The notes under the pieces were generated by a model that did not search any database, was not told the origin of the DNA, and saw nothing but the letters and a program-made list of their open reading frames with translations. A DNA stretch of 64,000 nt, taken from positions 124,001-188,000 of the forward strand of contig NZ_KN150731.1 in assembly GCF_000754805.1 (NCBI RefSeq), read 5' to 3'. Positions 1 to 10,188 of this stretch are shown piece after piece. Position 1 is the stretch's first letter. Every line of letters starts with the position of its first letter. The translations under genes and the position numbers were made by a program. The DNA is from Yersinia frederiksenii ATCC 33641 (GTDB taxonomy: Bacteria; Pseudomonadota; Gammaproteobacteria; Enterobacterales; Enterobacteriaceae).

Positions 1-263
1 GTGGCAACCGGCGGGCTGGCAAGGATAGCTGTTTGGTTACTGTAATCTTCCTGTCCCTCTTTTTGCTGCCATCCTAATACCCTGATTTGCATATAAACCG
101 GTTGGCTGTCTCTATTTTCCAACCACAAGGCGGTGGCTTTTTCATGACTGTTGATCACCGGATCAATCGGCCAAATAAGAACCGAAGACGCAGCGTAAAG
201 TGGGCCGCTGGTTAATGCCATTGCCAGTACAACCATCGATGAGAGCGATGTTAATTTCGTCAT
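1..263 (-). CDS. Csu-type pilus periplasmic chaperone, partial (C-terminus outside window)
   Basis: Only the first 87 codons are present. They encode a signal peptide (MTKLTSLSSMVVLAMALTSG..) followed by the first strands of a PapD-like domain, with the pattern VLIWPIDPVI then ALWLENRDSQPVYMQIRVLGW that is typical of archaic chaperones such as CsuC. The start is set by AAGGAG seven bases before the ATG. It is the fourth gene after three SCPU-domain subunits on the same strand, the order csuA/B-csuA-csuB-csuC. An usher and a tip adhesin are expected beyond the window edge, but this is inference. Confidence 0.85.
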   Translation of the reverse strand, partial: MTKLTSLSSMVVLAMALTSGPLYAASSVLIWPIDPVINSHEKATALWLENRDSQPVYMQIRVLGWQQKEGQEDYSNQTAILASPPVA

Positions 264-309
264 AGTGAACTCCTTGTCGATAAAGTACCCACATTCAATA
301 AAAGGTCGC

Positions 310-867
310 TTAATAGGTGATAGTGACTAAAAGCGTATCTGTGTAATTCCCCGCAGTGGGTAGAGTGCTGCTGGCAAATAATTGTGCGTATAAAATAACT
401 TGTTGCAGGGTGCTATTAGCGGTGATCACTTGCGCCGAACCACCATTGCTACCATTGCCCCAAACAACACTACGGGCGCTATCTTGAAATATTTGATAAA
501 ACAGATACTCGCCGGTGGCACTATTGAGTAGTCGCCTACCGGAGGCGATATTGCCTGAGGTGTTGGCTCCGCTATTGAGCGCTAAGCTGAGGCTGGGAGT
601 GCCGCTACATTGAATAATGATTGAGCCAGCATTTTGGCTAGAGGCAACATTAATCGCCGTCGAGAGTGAAGACACATTGCCAAAATTCAACGTACCGAAA
701 CTGCTGCTATCAGCAGTACCGCTGCCCAAAATACAACCTGGCAAAATGGTGGCTTTAACCGCAAATGGCCTGCTCAATGTATCCCCATAACTGCTGGCTC
801 CAGGCAAGCCCAGCAGGGCCAGCACCAGTAACTGAACACAGGCGGGATAGAAACAGTAATGCGCCAT
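310..867 (-). CDS. SCPU-domain (spore coat U) pilus subunit, CsuB-like
   Basis: Predicted exported pilus subunit of 185 aa. A hydrophobic signal segment (about residues 10-28) precedes one SCPU domain. Visible hallmarks are the early cysteine (PGCILGSG), the central FGTLNFGNVSSL, the second cysteine in IIIQCSGTPSLSLALNSG, the RRLLN..GEYLFYQIFQD block and the C-terminal donor-like strand NYTDTLLVTITY. The SD GGGAGGAGG lies just before the ATG. It is third in the operon and ends 46 bases before the chaperone start. SCPU proteins form archaic (sigma-clade) chaperone-usher pili involved in biofilm and surface attachment; the exact subunit role here is inferred from gene order. Confidence 0.85.
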   Translation of the reverse strand: MAHYCFYPACVQLLVLALLGLPGASSYGDTLSRPFAVKATILPGCILGSGTADSSSFGTLNFGNVSSLSTAINVASSQNAGSIIIQCSGTPSLSLALNSGANTSGNIASGRRLLNSATGEYLFYQIFQDSARSVVWGNGSNGGSAQVITANSTLQQVILYAQLFASSTLPTAGNYTDTLLVTITY

Positions 868-877
868 AGCCTCCTCC

Positions 878-1420
878 CTACCAATTGACCGTGACTTGCA
901 CGGTGTCTGTGTATATGCCGACCGGCGGTGTAGTTTGTGCGGGTATCAATCCATAGACGGGAAGGGTGACGGGCTGTCCTGTGGCTACTTGTGAAACCCC
1001 CACGGTGTTATCCCAAATATGGCTATGTGCCGCGTCGGTATACAGGTTGTAATTCACATGCTGGCTACTGGTCCCACTCGCCAAATAACGACTATTGACG
1101 CTACCGCTTTGCCCGGCACCGAGTAGTACGGTAAAGCTGGTGCTCTTGCTGCATTGCACGGAAATTGCTCCGGTGTTGGCCTGCCCGGTAACGGCAATCG
1201 GTGTGTTTAGTATGGTGGCAGAACCAAAATTCAGAATGCCAAAACTGGTGGCACCACCGACAACAGTGCCAGCAATACAGGTTGGCAATAAGGTGGCACT
1301 AACAGTGATGTTGGCATTTTTTGAATCGGCGTGGGCCGGATAAACTTGCAGTAATAACAACGCGACGAATAGCGATAAAAAAGCTATTTTATAAATCATT
1401 ATCAGTGAGTTATCCGGCAT
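878..1420 (-). CDS. SCPU-domain pilus subunit, CsuA-like
   Basis: Exported SCPU-domain subunit of about 180 aa: signal peptide ending near AHA, then LLPTCIAG, FGILNFGSATIL, ISVQCSKSTSFTVLLGAGQ, VNYNLYTDAAH and the C-terminal YTDTVQVTVNW. The reading frame stays open back to 1447, inside the previous gene, so the start is a choice. The ATG at 1420 has AGGG four bases upstream, while an ATG at 1399 lacks a good ribosome site. It is only 10 bases from the next subunit and 20 from the previous one, so the four genes are surely cotranscribed. Confidence 0.85.
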   Translation of the reverse strand: MPDNSLIMIYKIAFLSLFVALLLLQVYPAHADSKNANITVSATLLPTCIAGTVVGGATSFGILNFGSATILNTPIAVTGQANTGAISVQCSKSTSFTVLLGAGQSGSVNSRYLASGTSSQHVNYNLYTDAAHSHIWDNTVGVSQVATGQPVTLPVYGLIPAQTTPPVGIYTDTVQVTVNW

Positions 1421-1440
1421 GATGCCCTGCGCCATACCCA

Positions 1441-1977
1441 CTACCAACTGACGGTTACGTTGACACTGTCGGTATAAGCACTGACGCTAGGGGTGCCCTG
1501 TGTCGGAACTTCACTATAAACCGTCAGTGGAATTGCTGTGGTGATGGTGGTTGCAGTACCAGTGAGAAGGTCAGAACCTGCTGTTCCCCATGGTTGGGCA
1601 TATCCGGAGTCTTTATACAGGTTATAGGTGACATATTCTGAGGTGCCACCTAACAAACGGCGCTGGGTACCTGAAGCATGTAAGCCATTATCTATGGCAA
1701 TACTGTAGGCTGTATTAGCGCTACAGTATAAATTCAATGCGCCACTGGACGTACTGCTGTAGGGCACTCTTATCCCGGTATTCAAGGTCGAGACGGTACC
1801 AAAGTTGATGGTGCCTAAATTCGTCAACCCACCAGTGGCGGTGCCATCATTAATATAACAGCCAGTTATAATCGTTAATGTGGCTCCTAGCGTCCCAGTT
1901 ACAGAACCTGCACTTTCTGCTGGTGGAGCAGCGGCTAATAAAGTCAGCGAACCTATAATAAGTAAGGTTTTCTTCAT
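1441..1977 (-). CDS. SCPU-domain pilus major subunit, CsuA/B-like
   Basis: First gene of the pilus operon, 178 aa. The signal peptide MKKTLLIIGSLTLLAAAPP..ESA is followed by an SCPU domain with ITGCYINDG, LGTINFGTVSTL, LNLYCSANTAYSIAIDNG, RRLLGGTSEYVTYNLYKD and YTDSVNVTVSW. The frame extends six codons further upstream (1995), but that extension encodes the Shine-Dalgarno sequence AAGGAAG of the ATG at 1977, so the shorter form is chosen. By position and the csu model it should be the major rod subunit; this is inference, since all three subunits are similarly sized. Confidence 0.87.
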   Translation of the reverse strand: MKKTLLIIGSLTLLAAAPPAESAGSVTGTLGATLTIITGCYINDGTATGGLTNLGTINFGTVSTLNTGIRVPYSSTSSGALNLYCSANTAYSIAIDNGLHASGTQRRLLGGTSEYVTYNLYKDSGYAQPWGTAGSDLLTGTATTITTAIPLTVYSEVPTQGTPSVSAYTDSVNVTVSW

Positions 1978-2304
1978 TATTTCTTCCTTAATCATATAAT
2001 TTGCAACCAGGTAATCTAGACAGAGGTTGAGCCAATAACGTGGCGCAACCGAGGTTCATGACCGTAATCATTAAAAAATCTAGACATTTAATTAATAGCA
2101 GCAAGATTCAGAAAGTCTCTAACATTAAGTAAAAAATCACTTATCCATCTCATATTTCTGACTTATTGCTGCTATGAGTGAAAAAGCAAGCAGGGCAGAT
2201 TCACCCTTAGATTAAAGAGAAATTGATGATTAAGGGCCTGAAACCTTTAATTTGAATCCATTCAGCCGAATAATGAATGACAATCGCTGTTCCCCAAAAA
2301 ATCT
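1978..2304. other. intergenic region, promoter side of the pilus operon
   Basis: AT-rich 327 bases between the end of the MFS gene and the pilus operon, both on the minus strand. It must hold the pilus promoter, but I could not settle on -35/-10 boxes. A weak inverted repeat (TTAAGG..CCTTTAA, around 2226-2250) could end the MFS transcript, but it has no T run. No ORF in it looks real. Confidence 0.4.
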
Positions 2305-3729
2305 TTATTGGTAAGGTTTGTTTTTCAAATTAATTGCAGCTATTCCTAAAGCTATTAGCGCTAGTAGCGCAGCAACCTGATAAGTAAATTGCATGCCACG
2401 AGTGATATCCGCAACTGTGACTAACGTGGTGTTTTGAGCGGCGGAGGCGATGAAGAAGACCGTCCCCATAACTGATGCTCCCGTAATAAGTCCAAGGTTG
2501 CGGGAAAGATTCAACATGCCGGCAGTCACGCCTCGTTGATCGATGCCAACTGATTTAATTAATAGAGTGTTGTTGGCGGTTTGGAAGATGGCATAACCTG
2601 CAGTAATTAAGCAGACCGGTATGACGTAGCCGAAAACCCCCGCCGTCGGTGGGATGACTGCCAATGCTATGGCGCTGATGGTGATCCCCAATAACCCGAG
2701 AGCAACCATCATGTTAGCGCCCAGTTTATCTACCCAATAACCGGCTGGAAAACCACAGAGTGCCGCGACCATCGGGCCAGCAGACATGGCTAATCCAACC
2801 CATTGCGCAGGTAAACCGAGTGCAGATGAAAGATAGAATGGCCCAACAATGAGGGTGGACATCATGATGGTGGTGACTAATGCACTCATGATTAACCCAT
2901 TACGTAGCACGGAATGCCGCAACATCGTCATTTGAATTAAGGGAAATGCAGCTCTCTTCTCTGCCCAGATAAATAATCCAATGCCAGCAGCGGCTCCCCC
3001 CAGTAAGATAAAATTGAAGGCATCGAAAGTGCCCTGTCCCAAGGTCATAGCGAGTGTATACAGTGCCAGGATTAGGCCCAGTAACAGCATCCCGAGTGGA
3101 TCAAATCCAGACTGAGATTGACGTGGTGGCAGAGCGATTTTAGGTAAATAGCGCGATGCTAACCATAGAGCTAAAAGTCCCAAAGGAATATTGATGAGAA
3201 ACATGGCTGACCAGCCAAAGCCTGAAATGAGCATGCCGCCGAGCGAAGGCCCAAGCGCGGTGCCAATAGCGGATACCGTGCCGAGCATCCCCATCGTTCG
3301 TCCGGTTTTTTCCTGGCTAATTGTTTCACTAACCAGCGCCAGAGCTAGAGTCATCATGGTGGCAGCCCCCAGCCCTTGTAGAACACGTGCGGCAATCAAA
3401 ATCCCAATGGTTGGCGCAAGTGCGCACCCTAGGGATGCCAGAGTAAACAATCCAATTCCAGTTTTTAACAGTTGACGTTTGTCGGTGATATCCCCCAGGC
3501 GACCAATACTGATAGCTGATGTAGTCACTGCCAGTAAATAGGCTAAAACCACCCATTGCACATCTTGAAAAGAGGCGCTGAAAGCCTGTGTTAACGTGGG
3601 TAATCCGACATTAGCAATACTGGTGGCGAGTGAGGAAAGCAGCATTGGCAGTGAGAGGCTGATAATCTTTTGCCGCAGACTGCTGTTGTCAGCGCGGTGT
3701 AAATTAATGCTGCTAGTATCGATTTTCAT
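2305..3729 (-). CDS. MFS drug exporter, 14-TM DHA2 family
   Basis: Inner-membrane proton-driven exporter of 474 aa, the length and hydrophobicity of 14-TM DHA2 (EmrB/QacA-type) proteins. Visible motifs are the motif-A region GRLGDITDKRQLL (residues near 77-89), the antiporter-type ALVSET followed by GPSLGGMLISGFGW, and NIPLGLLALW in the next helix. AGGAG precedes the ATG. A LysR regulator is transcribed divergently 126 bases away and probably controls it. The substrate cannot be read from sequence. Confidence 0.85.
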   Translation of the reverse strand: MKIDTSSINLHRADNSSLRQKIISLSLPMLLSSLATSIANVGLPTLTQAFSASFQDVQWVVLAYLLAVTTSAISIGRLGDITDKRQLLKTGIGLFTLASLGCALAPTIGILIAARVLQGLGAATMMTLALALVSETISQEKTGRTMGMLGTVSAIGTALGPSLGGMLISGFGWSAMFLINIPLGLLALWLASRYLPKIALPPRQSQSGFDPLGMLLLGLILALYTLAMTLGQGTFDAFNFILLGGAAAGIGLFIWAEKRAAFPLIQMTMLRHSVLRNGLIMSALVTTIMMSTLIVGPFYLSSALGLPAQWVGLAMSAGPMVAALCGFPAGYWVDKLGANMMVALGLLGITISAIALAVIPPTAGVFGYVIPVCLITAGYAIFQTANNTLLIKSVGIDQRGVTAGMLNLSRNLGLITGASVMGTVFFIASAAQNTTLVTVADITRGMQFTYQVAALLALIALGIAAINLKNKPYQ

Positions 3730-3855
3730 TTATGAAGCACTCCTGAAAGACATTAACAGGAGACTATTTCATTGCCTCATAAGGCGGAAGACGCACCATT
3801 TGCAGTTTATGCATGCATCTAACGCCATGTCATGATCCTGTGCTAGAGTCAGAGC

Positions 3856-4752
3856 ATGACAAAACCTGATCTCAACTTATTAATCACACTCAATGTGCTG
3901 TTGGCGGAAGGCAGTGTGGTTGGTGCTGCCCAGCGATTGGGACTGAGCCCGTCAGCAATGAGCCGGGCACTGGCCAGATTACGTAAGACCACTGGCGATC
4001 CTTTGCTGGTTAGGGCTGGGCGGGCATTAGTGCCAACACCAAGAGCGCTTGAATTACGTGAGCAGGTCAGTCAACTGGTGCAGGACGCAACATCTGTTCT
4101 GCGCCCTGCGGAGAAACTGGATCTTGCTCAATTGACCCGAATTTTCACCTTACGAACCAGTGATGGTTTTGTCGAAAACTTTGGTGCGGCACTGTTAAAA
4201 AGACTGAACCAAGACGCGGCAGGTGTACAGTTGCGTTTTATGCAAAAACTGAATAAAGACAGCCTGTTACTTCGTGATGGTAGTGTTGATCTGGAAACTG
4301 GAGTGGTCGGCTCTTCGGCCAGCCCAGAATTGCGTACGCGCGCGCTGTTTCGTGATAGTTTTATTGGTGTGGTCAGGGCGGGGCATCCCTTAAGCGAAGG
4401 GGCAATAACCCCTGGCCGTTATGCCACTCAGCAGCATATTATTATTTCACGGCGTCAGGGCCATAAAGGGCCGATGGATGATGCTTTGCAATTACTGGGG
4501 CTGGATAGAAATAGGGTCACTTACGTTGATAGCATTTCAACTGCACTAGCGTTGGTGAAAGATTCTGACTTAGTCGCCACCGTCCCCGAACGACACACTC
4601 TAAATTTACGTCAAGGCATGTATAGTTTCCCGCTACCCATAACCTCGCCATCCATTACCGTCTCTATGTTGTGGCACCCACGAATGGATGCCGATCCTGC
4701 ACATCGTTGGTTGCGGCAATGTGTACTCGACGTTTGCCGTAATGGCTCTTAG
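3856..4752 (+). CDS. LysR-family transcriptional regulator
   Basis: 298 aa with an N-terminal winged helix-turn-helix (NVLLAEGSVVGAAQRLGLSPSA, about residues 13-34, then the wing around RALARLRKTTGDPLLVRAGRALVPT) and a C-terminal substrate-binding-like effector domain. It is divergent from the MFS exporter gene, the usual arrangement for a regulator and its target, so it most likely controls that gene and itself. The effector is unknown. Its stop lies directly at an inverted repeat shared with the convergent letB. Confidence 0.88.
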   Translation: MTKPDLNLLITLNVLLAEGSVVGAAQRLGLSPSAMSRALARLRKTTGDPLLVRAGRALVPTPRALELREQVSQLVQDATSVLRPAEKLDLAQLTRIFTLRTSDGFVENFGAALLKRLNQDAAGVQLRFMQKLNKDSLLLRDGSVDLETGVVGSSASPELRTRALFRDSFIGVVRAGHPLSEGAITPGRYATQQHIIISRRQGHKGPMDDALQLLGLDRNRVTYVDSISTALALVKDSDLVATVPERHTLNLRQGMYSFPLPITSPSITVSMLWHPRMDADPAHRWLRQCVLDVCRNGS

Positions 4753-4775
4753 GGCAGCCCATGACGGGCTACCCT
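4751..4775. terminator. hairpin between convergent lysR and letB
   Basis: Inverted repeat AGGGcAGCCC / GGGCTaCCCT with a 5-base loop, directly after the lysR stop and just beyond the letB stop. It is a good hairpin without a clear T run on either side. Confidence 0.5.
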
Positions 4776-4790
4776 GAAGATCAATATTAA

Positions 4791-7421
4791 CTAGAAACGT
4801 GGTATCGCGGTGCCCCAATTGCGCCAGTCTTTCGGCTCTTCGGCGTTGAGTAAGAAGTGTTGATTCACATTGGCTTTCGGGGCCAGTGGGGTGGTTGGTG
4901 GGGTGGCAAAAGCAATACCACCGCGAATAAACTGTTGGAAAGTACCGCTTTTCACTACGCCACCGGTCAGGCCGAATTCAAGGTTATAACCCGATGCCAG
5001 CCAGAACACAGTATTTTGTCGCACCAATTGATGAAATTTTTGACTGATACGTAGCGAGACTTGCACCCGGTCAGACATCGCTCCCAGATTGAACCCTGTG
5101 ACGGTACCCACCTCAAGGCCTCGGAACAGCACCGGAGTGCCAACTTGCAGCGATCCTGCTTCGGCGGTATCGAGAATAATGCTCAGCCCATCAAGATAAC
5201 GAGAATCGGTGATCGTCGCAGTTTGTAGCTCAAAGGTGCGCAATATCCCGCCTTTGCCCGGCTCTACATTAATGTATGGCTGGAACAGTGTATCGAGGTT
5301 GTTCACCCCTGCGGCGGAAATCTCTGGTGAAACAATAGAGAAGCGGGTCCCTGCGCGAGCAAAGCTTTGCACATACTCAGGATAGAGCACGGCTTTGGCT
5401 AACACTTCATTGCGTTCTGGTGCCAGTTTCAGTGACTCAACCTGGCCAATATTGATGCCCAGATAGCGAATTGGCATACCTGTCGCCAGTTTGCTGGCAT
5501 CAAAAGTACGTAAGATAATCTGGCTACCGACCGCACGAGCCGCGGTTTCATTGCTATAAAGTGTCCGCTTGGCCCCTTTATCTAGCGTCACTCCTTCAAG
5601 GTTATCAAAGCTGATAGCCCCTTTTAGCGCTCGATTGAGTGGCGAGGCTTGCACGGTCAGGCCACTGCCGTTCAATTGCACTTTCGCTCCGCCTTCAGCC
5701 CAGAAAATACTCTTATCAGTGAGTAGGTTACGGTATTCTGGCTGGATATAAACATCCACTTCGAACTCATTGGCTTTCGGCCTGACGCGGGTAATTTCAC
5801 CAACCTGAAACTTGCGATACAACACTACGGAACCCGTTTGCACATCAGGCAAGCTGTTGGCGGTGAGTGTTAATGTGGTGGCCGGGCCATTACCTAAAAT
5901 CCCGTCGGTGGCTTTTTCCACACTGCTATATAACGGATATTTACCCAGAGGTTCACCTTTACTGCCCGGTAGAATCAGAATGCCGCCATCAACCCACTCT
6001 TGCGCACTGGCACCTTGCACTTCAATCCCATCAATACCGAGTTTCACGTCGATGCGGCTATTTACTACGAATTTGCTGTCTTTATGTACTAAATCGCGGT
6101 ATTTCGCTTCAATAGCTGCAGTGAAATTGACGCCATTGGCGGATAACTCACGGGTTAATACCTGGCCAATTTTAACGCCATGCAAGGCGATAGGCTGGCC
6201 GACATCAATGCCATAGCTTTGTGGTGCGGTTAATTGCACTTCCAGCACATTGGGCTGCTGTAACAGACTTTTGCTGCTGGGTAGGACGGTAAAACGTTGT
6301 TGCGGTTCACCTTCTCCGGGAATGAGCTCCAATGTATTGCCGGTCAAAAGCTCACTTAGGTTGGCATTATTAAGACTAATTCGTGGGCTATTCATTTCAA
6401 TGCGGGTACCGGTACGCATTAAATCGACCACTGACGGATCAATGGTGAGCTCTCCGGTCACTTTGCTGTCCGGTTGGAGTATCATTTTAGTCAGGGTACC
6501 TACTTGTAACCCTTGGTAAATCAGTGGGGTGCGGCCTTCACTCAGGTTGTTCCCATTAGGAAGGTCCAAGGTAATGGCCACGCCACGCTGGCTGTGGGCT
6601 AAGTCGGCATAAAGCTGGAAAGGCTGGTCTGATTTGGCATTTTGACTGTTTGGTGGTGAATCAAAGGCAATGGCACCATTAACCAATGCCGCCAGACTTT
6701 CCATTTGCACCGATGCGCCACTCAGACTGAAATCTCCTTTGAAACCAGAGACGTTCCAGAAGCGAGTATCATTTTTAACCAGCTTGGCAAAACGTCGATC
6801 AATCAGCACATCAATTACAACGCCAGTATTATCAGATGCAATATTGTAATCATATACTTTACCGACTGGAATTTTACGATAGTAAACCAGTGAGCCGTTA
6901 TTCAGAGATCCCAAATCAGGCGCATGCAAATGAACCATTAACTCGCCGGTATTCATCCGAAATTTAGGCTGGGTATCCAGTGCACTAAAGTGGTTCTGAG
7001 GTTTGCCTTCGCCCGGCATCATGCCGATATAGTTGCCCCCGACCAATGCATCCAGCCCGGAAACCCCGGCTAAGGATGCTTTGGGTGTCACTAACCAGAA
7101 TTGAGTGCCTTCGCGTAGCGAGTCTTCCATATCATTTTTGATACTGGCAGTAACTTTAATATTACGCAGGTCATCATCCAGACTGATGGATTGCACCATC
7201 CCGACTTCAACACCTTGATAACGAATCGGGGTTCGCCCAGCCACAATCCCGGCCGCAGACTGAAAATCAATCGTGACCTCGGTGCCGCGCTCTTGCCAGT
7301 TGTTATAAACCAGCCACCCGGCAATCAGCAGGGCGATAAAAGGCAGCAACCAGAAAGGCGATATCCGGCGTTTATGCTTAATTTGTGCCTCAGTCGGTGT
7401 ACTCGGCGTTTCCTGTTGCAT
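4791..7421 (-). CDS. letB: LetB (YebT), seven-MCE-domain lipid transport tunnel
   Basis: Envelope-spanning lipid transport protein of 876 aa, matching the family length in E. coli (877). A single N-terminal membrane helix ([20 protein letters not shown]) is followed by seven tandem MCE repeats, each recognisable by a core such as [70 protein letters not shown] and [11 protein letters not shown]. In E. coli the hexamer forms a tunnel across the periplasm. The start at MQQETPSTP fits homologues; an ATG two codons earlier is possible. The gene overlaps the 3' end of letA by about 32 bases, so translation is probably coupled. Confidence 0.95.
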   Translation of the reverse strand: MQQETPSTPTEAQIKHKRRISPFWLLPFIALLIAGWLVYNNWQERGTEVTIDFQSAAGIVAGRTPIRYQGVEVGMVQSISLDDDLRNIKVTASIKNDMEDSLREGTQFWLVTPKASLAGVSGLDALVGGNYIGMMPGEGKPQNHFSALDTQPKFRMNTGELMVHLHAPDLGSLNNGSLVYYRKIPVGKVYDYNIASDNTGVVIDVLIDRRFAKLVKNDTRFWNVSGFKGDFSLSGASVQMESLAALVNGAIAFDSPPNSQNAKSDQPFQLYADLAHSQRGVAITLDLPNGNNLSEGRTPLIYQGLQVGTLTKMILQPDSKVTGELTIDPSVVDLMRTGTRIEMNSPRISLNNANLSELLTGNTLELIPGEGEPQQRFTVLPSSKSLLQQPNVLEVQLTAPQSYGIDVGQPIALHGVKIGQVLTRELSANGVNFTAAIEAKYRDLVHKDSKFVVNSRIDVKLGIDGIEVQGASAQEWVDGGILILPGSKGEPLGKYPLYSSVEKATDGILGNGPATTLTLTANSLPDVQTGSVVLYRKFQVGEITRVRPKANEFEVDVYIQPEYRNLLTDKSIFWAEGGAKVQLNGSGLTVQASPLNRALKGAISFDNLEGVTLDKGAKRTLYSNETAARAVGSQIILRTFDASKLATGMPIRYLGINIGQVESLKLAPERNEVLAKAVLYPEYVQSFARAGTRFSIVSPEISAAGVNNLDTLFQPYINVEPGKGGILRTFELQTATITDSRYLDGLSIILDTAEAGSLQVGTPVLFRGLEVGTVTGFNLGAMSDRVQVSLRISQKFHQLVRQNTVFWLASGYNLEFGLTGGVVKSGTFQQFIRGGIAFATPPTTPLAPKANVNQHFLLNAEEPKDWRNWGTAIPRF

Positions 7422-8637
7422 GTGCATCCCAAATCAATCGGCTATCCAGCCATTCAACAGCAAGGATAGTCAAAATAACCGCAGACCCAAAATAAAAGGC
7501 TGCTGGCCCCATAGTGAAAGAAAGGAGCTGATCGCGATTAATCAGCGACATCATGAGCGCAATAACAAAGAGGTCCAGCATCGACCAGCGGCCAATCCAA
7601 GTAATCAACCGCAGCAATCGCATGCGAGTTTTCAGACTGTGCTGGGTCTTTAGATGAATACTGAGCAGCAATGTTATCAAGACAATGACTTTAGTAAATG
7701 GCACCAGCACGCTGGCGATAAACACCACGGCGGCTATCGGCAAATTGCCCGATGAGGCCAAAGAAACCACACCAGAGAAAATAGTATCTTCCATGCGAGT
7801 GCCGTTGGCATACACAATTGATATCGGCAGTAAGTTTGCGGGAAGCAACAATATTATAGAGGCGATTAGCGCCGCCCAGGTTTTTTGGATGCTATGACGC
7901 CGCCGGTGGCGCAATGGGGTATGGCAACGCGGGCAGCGCCCCAAAGCATCAGGATGCCCGGTATATTGGCAAGACAAGCAAACGCGCAGTGTTTCTCTTG
8001 GACCGGGAGGCTGCTCTTGTGGATAAAACCGTTCCCACAATTGTTCCAGATTCAGGTGTACCAGTGCCAAAATGCTGAGCAAGGTGAGTGTCAGGTAAGC
8101 GATTAATCCGCTGCCTGGCATGATGTCGGCGTATTCTTTGACTTTTATACAGGCCACTGCCATGCCGATAAGATAGATATCCAGCATGACCCACTCTTTT
8201 AAACGTTCCAGCATCAGCAATATTGGGCGTAGATTCATGCCAATCCGGCTGCCAATGCGCAGATAGAGGATAGAGACGGTCAGTGTAATGGGGGCACCAA
8301 GGGTACAAAATGCCACGATGCTTGCGGTGATAGGGTCACCTTGGCTGCTCATCTGCCAGATACCCTCTAATAAGCTGGCATCAATGCGGGTACCGAGCAG
8401 GCGGATAGTGATAAGCGGTTCGATAAAAGCAAATGGCATCAGTAACAGCATAGCGGCAGCTATTGCAGTCAGACGGGTGAGTGACCAATCGCGCCCACTG
8501 GTAATTTTCGCACTGCAACGCGGGCAATACGCCGTTTGCTGGCCATTGAGCGGCGGCAAGCTAAACAGGGCATCACACTGGCAGCATCGTTGAACCCGTG
8601 CCGTGGATAAGGGGCGTTGAATGGCATTTATCTTCAT
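7390..8637 (-). CDS. letA: LetA (YebS), PqiA-family inner-membrane partner of LetB
   Basis: Inner-membrane protein of 415 aa with two related halves. Each half starts with a zinc-ribbon-like cysteine set ([21 protein letters not shown] and [16 protein letters not shown]) followed by four predicted membrane helices. This is the PqiA/LetA architecture, which works with the MCE protein LetB in lipid movement between the membranes. The start MKINAIQRP is chosen because the longer frame (to 8706) lacks resemblance to the family, and AGGG lies before this ATG. It is first in the letAB operon. Confidence 0.93.
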   Translation of the reverse strand: MKINAIQRPLSTARVQRCCQCDALFSLPPLNGQQTAYCPRCSAKITSGRDWSLTRLTAIAAAMLLLMPFAFIEPLITIRLLGTRIDASLLEGIWQMSSQGDPITASIVAFCTLGAPITLTVSILYLRIGSRIGMNLRPILLMLERLKEWVMLDIYLIGMAVACIKVKEYADIMPGSGLIAYLTLTLLSILALVHLNLEQLWERFYPQEQPPGPRETLRVCLSCQYTGHPDALGRCPRCHTPLRHRRRHSIQKTWAALIASIILLLPANLLPISIVYANGTRMEDTIFSGVVSLASSGNLPIAAVVFIASVLVPFTKVIVLITLLLSIHLKTQHSLKTRMRLLRLITWIGRWSMLDLFVIALMMSLINRDQLLSFTMGPAAFYFGSAVILTILAVEWLDSRLIWDAHATGNAEYTD

Positions 8638-8862
8638 TATGTAAAACCCTGACACCGACACCGGTTTATAAAGAATAGCGCGGATGGTAGCAGAGCAATC
8701 ACTCAAAACAAGGGGTAAAAAGGCTCAAACTGCCAATGTTGATAACTCTTTTGCTTTATTAGCGCGGAATAACCTTGTAGCTAAGAGCATTTAATGATTA
8801 TTTTATATAAGCTACGCGTATCTATTGCCTCTGGCTATTCTTAGGTTTCTAACGGTCATTAC

Positions 8863-9360
8863 ATGAAAAAAGCAGAATTCTACGCGGAATTAAAACGTGA
8901 TTTGAGTGCCCTGATTGCCGGTGAAACCAATTTCATCGCTACATTGGCTAATGCTAGCGCCTTACTTTATGAACGCCTTGATGGTTTAAATTGGGCTGGA
9001 TTTTACTTGCTCGATGGTAAGCAATTGGTGCTGGGTCCTTTTCAGGGGAAAATTGCCTGCGTACGTATTCCTGTCGGGAAAGGCGTATGTGGAACCGCGG
9101 TCGCAGAAAACCGTGTTAAACGAGTCGGTGATGTGCATGCATTCCCCGGTCATATAGCCTGTGACGCTGCCAGTAATGCTGAAATTGTGCTGCCAATCAC
9201 GGTTCAGGGGAAAGTTATCGGCGTTTTGGATATCGACAGCATAGTTTATGATCGCTTTGATGAAGACGACGAATTGGGCTTGATCTCAGTTGTGGCGGGG
9301 CTTTGCGAGCATCTGGAACTGTGTGACAGTTCAAAATATGTCATACAGACTGCAAGTTGA
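8863..9360 (+). CDS. msrC: free methionine-(R)-sulfoxide reductase MsrC
   Basis: Cytoplasmic GAF-domain enzyme of 165 aa that reduces free L-methionine-(R)-sulfoxide. The signature region GKIACVRIPVGKGVCGTAV..VGDVHAFPGHIACDAASNAEIVLPI contains the conserved catalytic cysteines (in IACV, GVCG and IACD). Length and sequence agree with E. coli MsrC (YebR). It sits between letA, divergent, and proQ, as in E. coli. Confidence 0.95.
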   Translation: MKKAEFYAELKRDLSALIAGETNFIATLANASALLYERLDGLNWAGFYLLDGKQLVLGPFQGKIACVRIPVGKGVCGTAVAENRVKRVGDVHAFPGHIACDAASNAEIVLPITVQGKVIGVLDIDSIVYDRFDEDDELGLISVVAGLCEHLELCDSSKYVIQTAS

Positions 9361-9387
9361 TATACGGATAACGTGGCAATTGCTGAT

Positions 9388-9407
9388 GGCGTCATTATAA
9401 TGACGCC
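9388..9407. repeat. perfect 20-bp palindrome between msrC and proQ
   Basis: GGCGTCATTATAATGACGCC is its own reverse complement. As RNA it could fold into a short hairpin; as DNA it resembles a dimer-binding operator. There is no T run after it, so a simple terminator is not the best reading. Confidence 0.6.
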
Positions 9408-9455
9408 TGTTCATGCCTGCGCTGGTTGGCAAACCCGTTGTAATCAGGAAATTTC

Positions 9456-10169
9456 ATGGAAAATCAACCTAAGTTGAACAGTAGTAAAGAAGTCATAGCC
9501 TTTTTGGCTGAGCGGTTCCCGCTTTGCTTCACCGCCGAAGGCGAAGCACGTCCACTGAAGATCGGTATTTTTCAAGATCTGGTCGAACGTGTTCAGGGGG
9601 AAGAGAATTTAAGCAAAACGCAATTGCGTTCTGCGCTGCGTCTCTACACCTCAAGCTGGCGTTATCTTTATGGGGTCAAAGTCGGTGCTGAACGTGTTGA
9701 TTTGGATGGCAACCCTTGTGGTGTGCTGGAAGAGCAACATGTCGAACATGCCCGCAAACAGCTGGAAGAGGCGAAAGCCCGTGTTCAAGCACAACGTGCT
9801 GAACAACAAGCTAAAAAGCGCGAAGCTGCCATTGCTGCGGGTGAAACCCCAGAACCACGTCGCCCACGTCCGGCAGGTAAAAAACCTGCGCCGCGCCGTG
9901 AAGCGGGTGCTCCTGTGGAAAACCGCAAGCCTCGTCAGTCACCTCGCCCGCAACAAGCTCGGCCACCTCGTCCACAGGCTGAGGAAAACCAGCCACGCCC
10001 TGTGCCGGTCACAGATATCTCTAAACTGCAAATTGGTCAAGAAATCAAAGTCAGAGCAGGTAAGAGTGCGATGGACGCAACCGTATTAGAAATCGCTAAA
10101 GATGGCGTACGGGTGCAGCTATCTTCCGGTCTGGCGATGATTGTGCGCGCAGAACACTTGCAGTTCTGA
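9456..10169 (+). CDS. proQ: RNA chaperone ProQ
   Basis: RNA-binding post-transcriptional regulator of 237 aa. The N-terminal FinO-like domain (about residues 1-120: [33 protein letters not shown]) is followed by a long basic, proline-rich linker (about 125-180, with repeated [13 protein letters not shown] and RPPRP stretches) and a C-terminal Tudor-like domain ([21 protein letters not shown]..). It is followed after 19 bases by prc, as in E. coli, where the two are linked. Slightly longer linker than E. coli ProQ (232 aa). Confidence 0.96.
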   Translation: MENQPKLNSSKEVIAFLAERFPLCFTAEGEARPLKIGIFQDLVERVQGEENLSKTQLRSALRLYTSSWRYLYGVKVGAERVDLDGNPCGVLEEQHVEHARKQLEEAKARVQAQRAEQQAKKREAAIAAGETPEPRRPRPAGKKPAPRREAGAPVENRKPRQSPRPQQARPPRPQAEENQPRPVPVTDISKLQIGQEIKVRAGKSAMDATVLEIAKDGVRVQLSSGLAMIVRAEHLQF

Positions 10170-10188
10170 TACGGAGGCCAACCTAGGC

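Noticed and set aside
1095-1343. 82-codon plus-strand frame inside the pilus operon
   Set aside because: Antisense to a clear SCPU subunit gene; no ribosome site.
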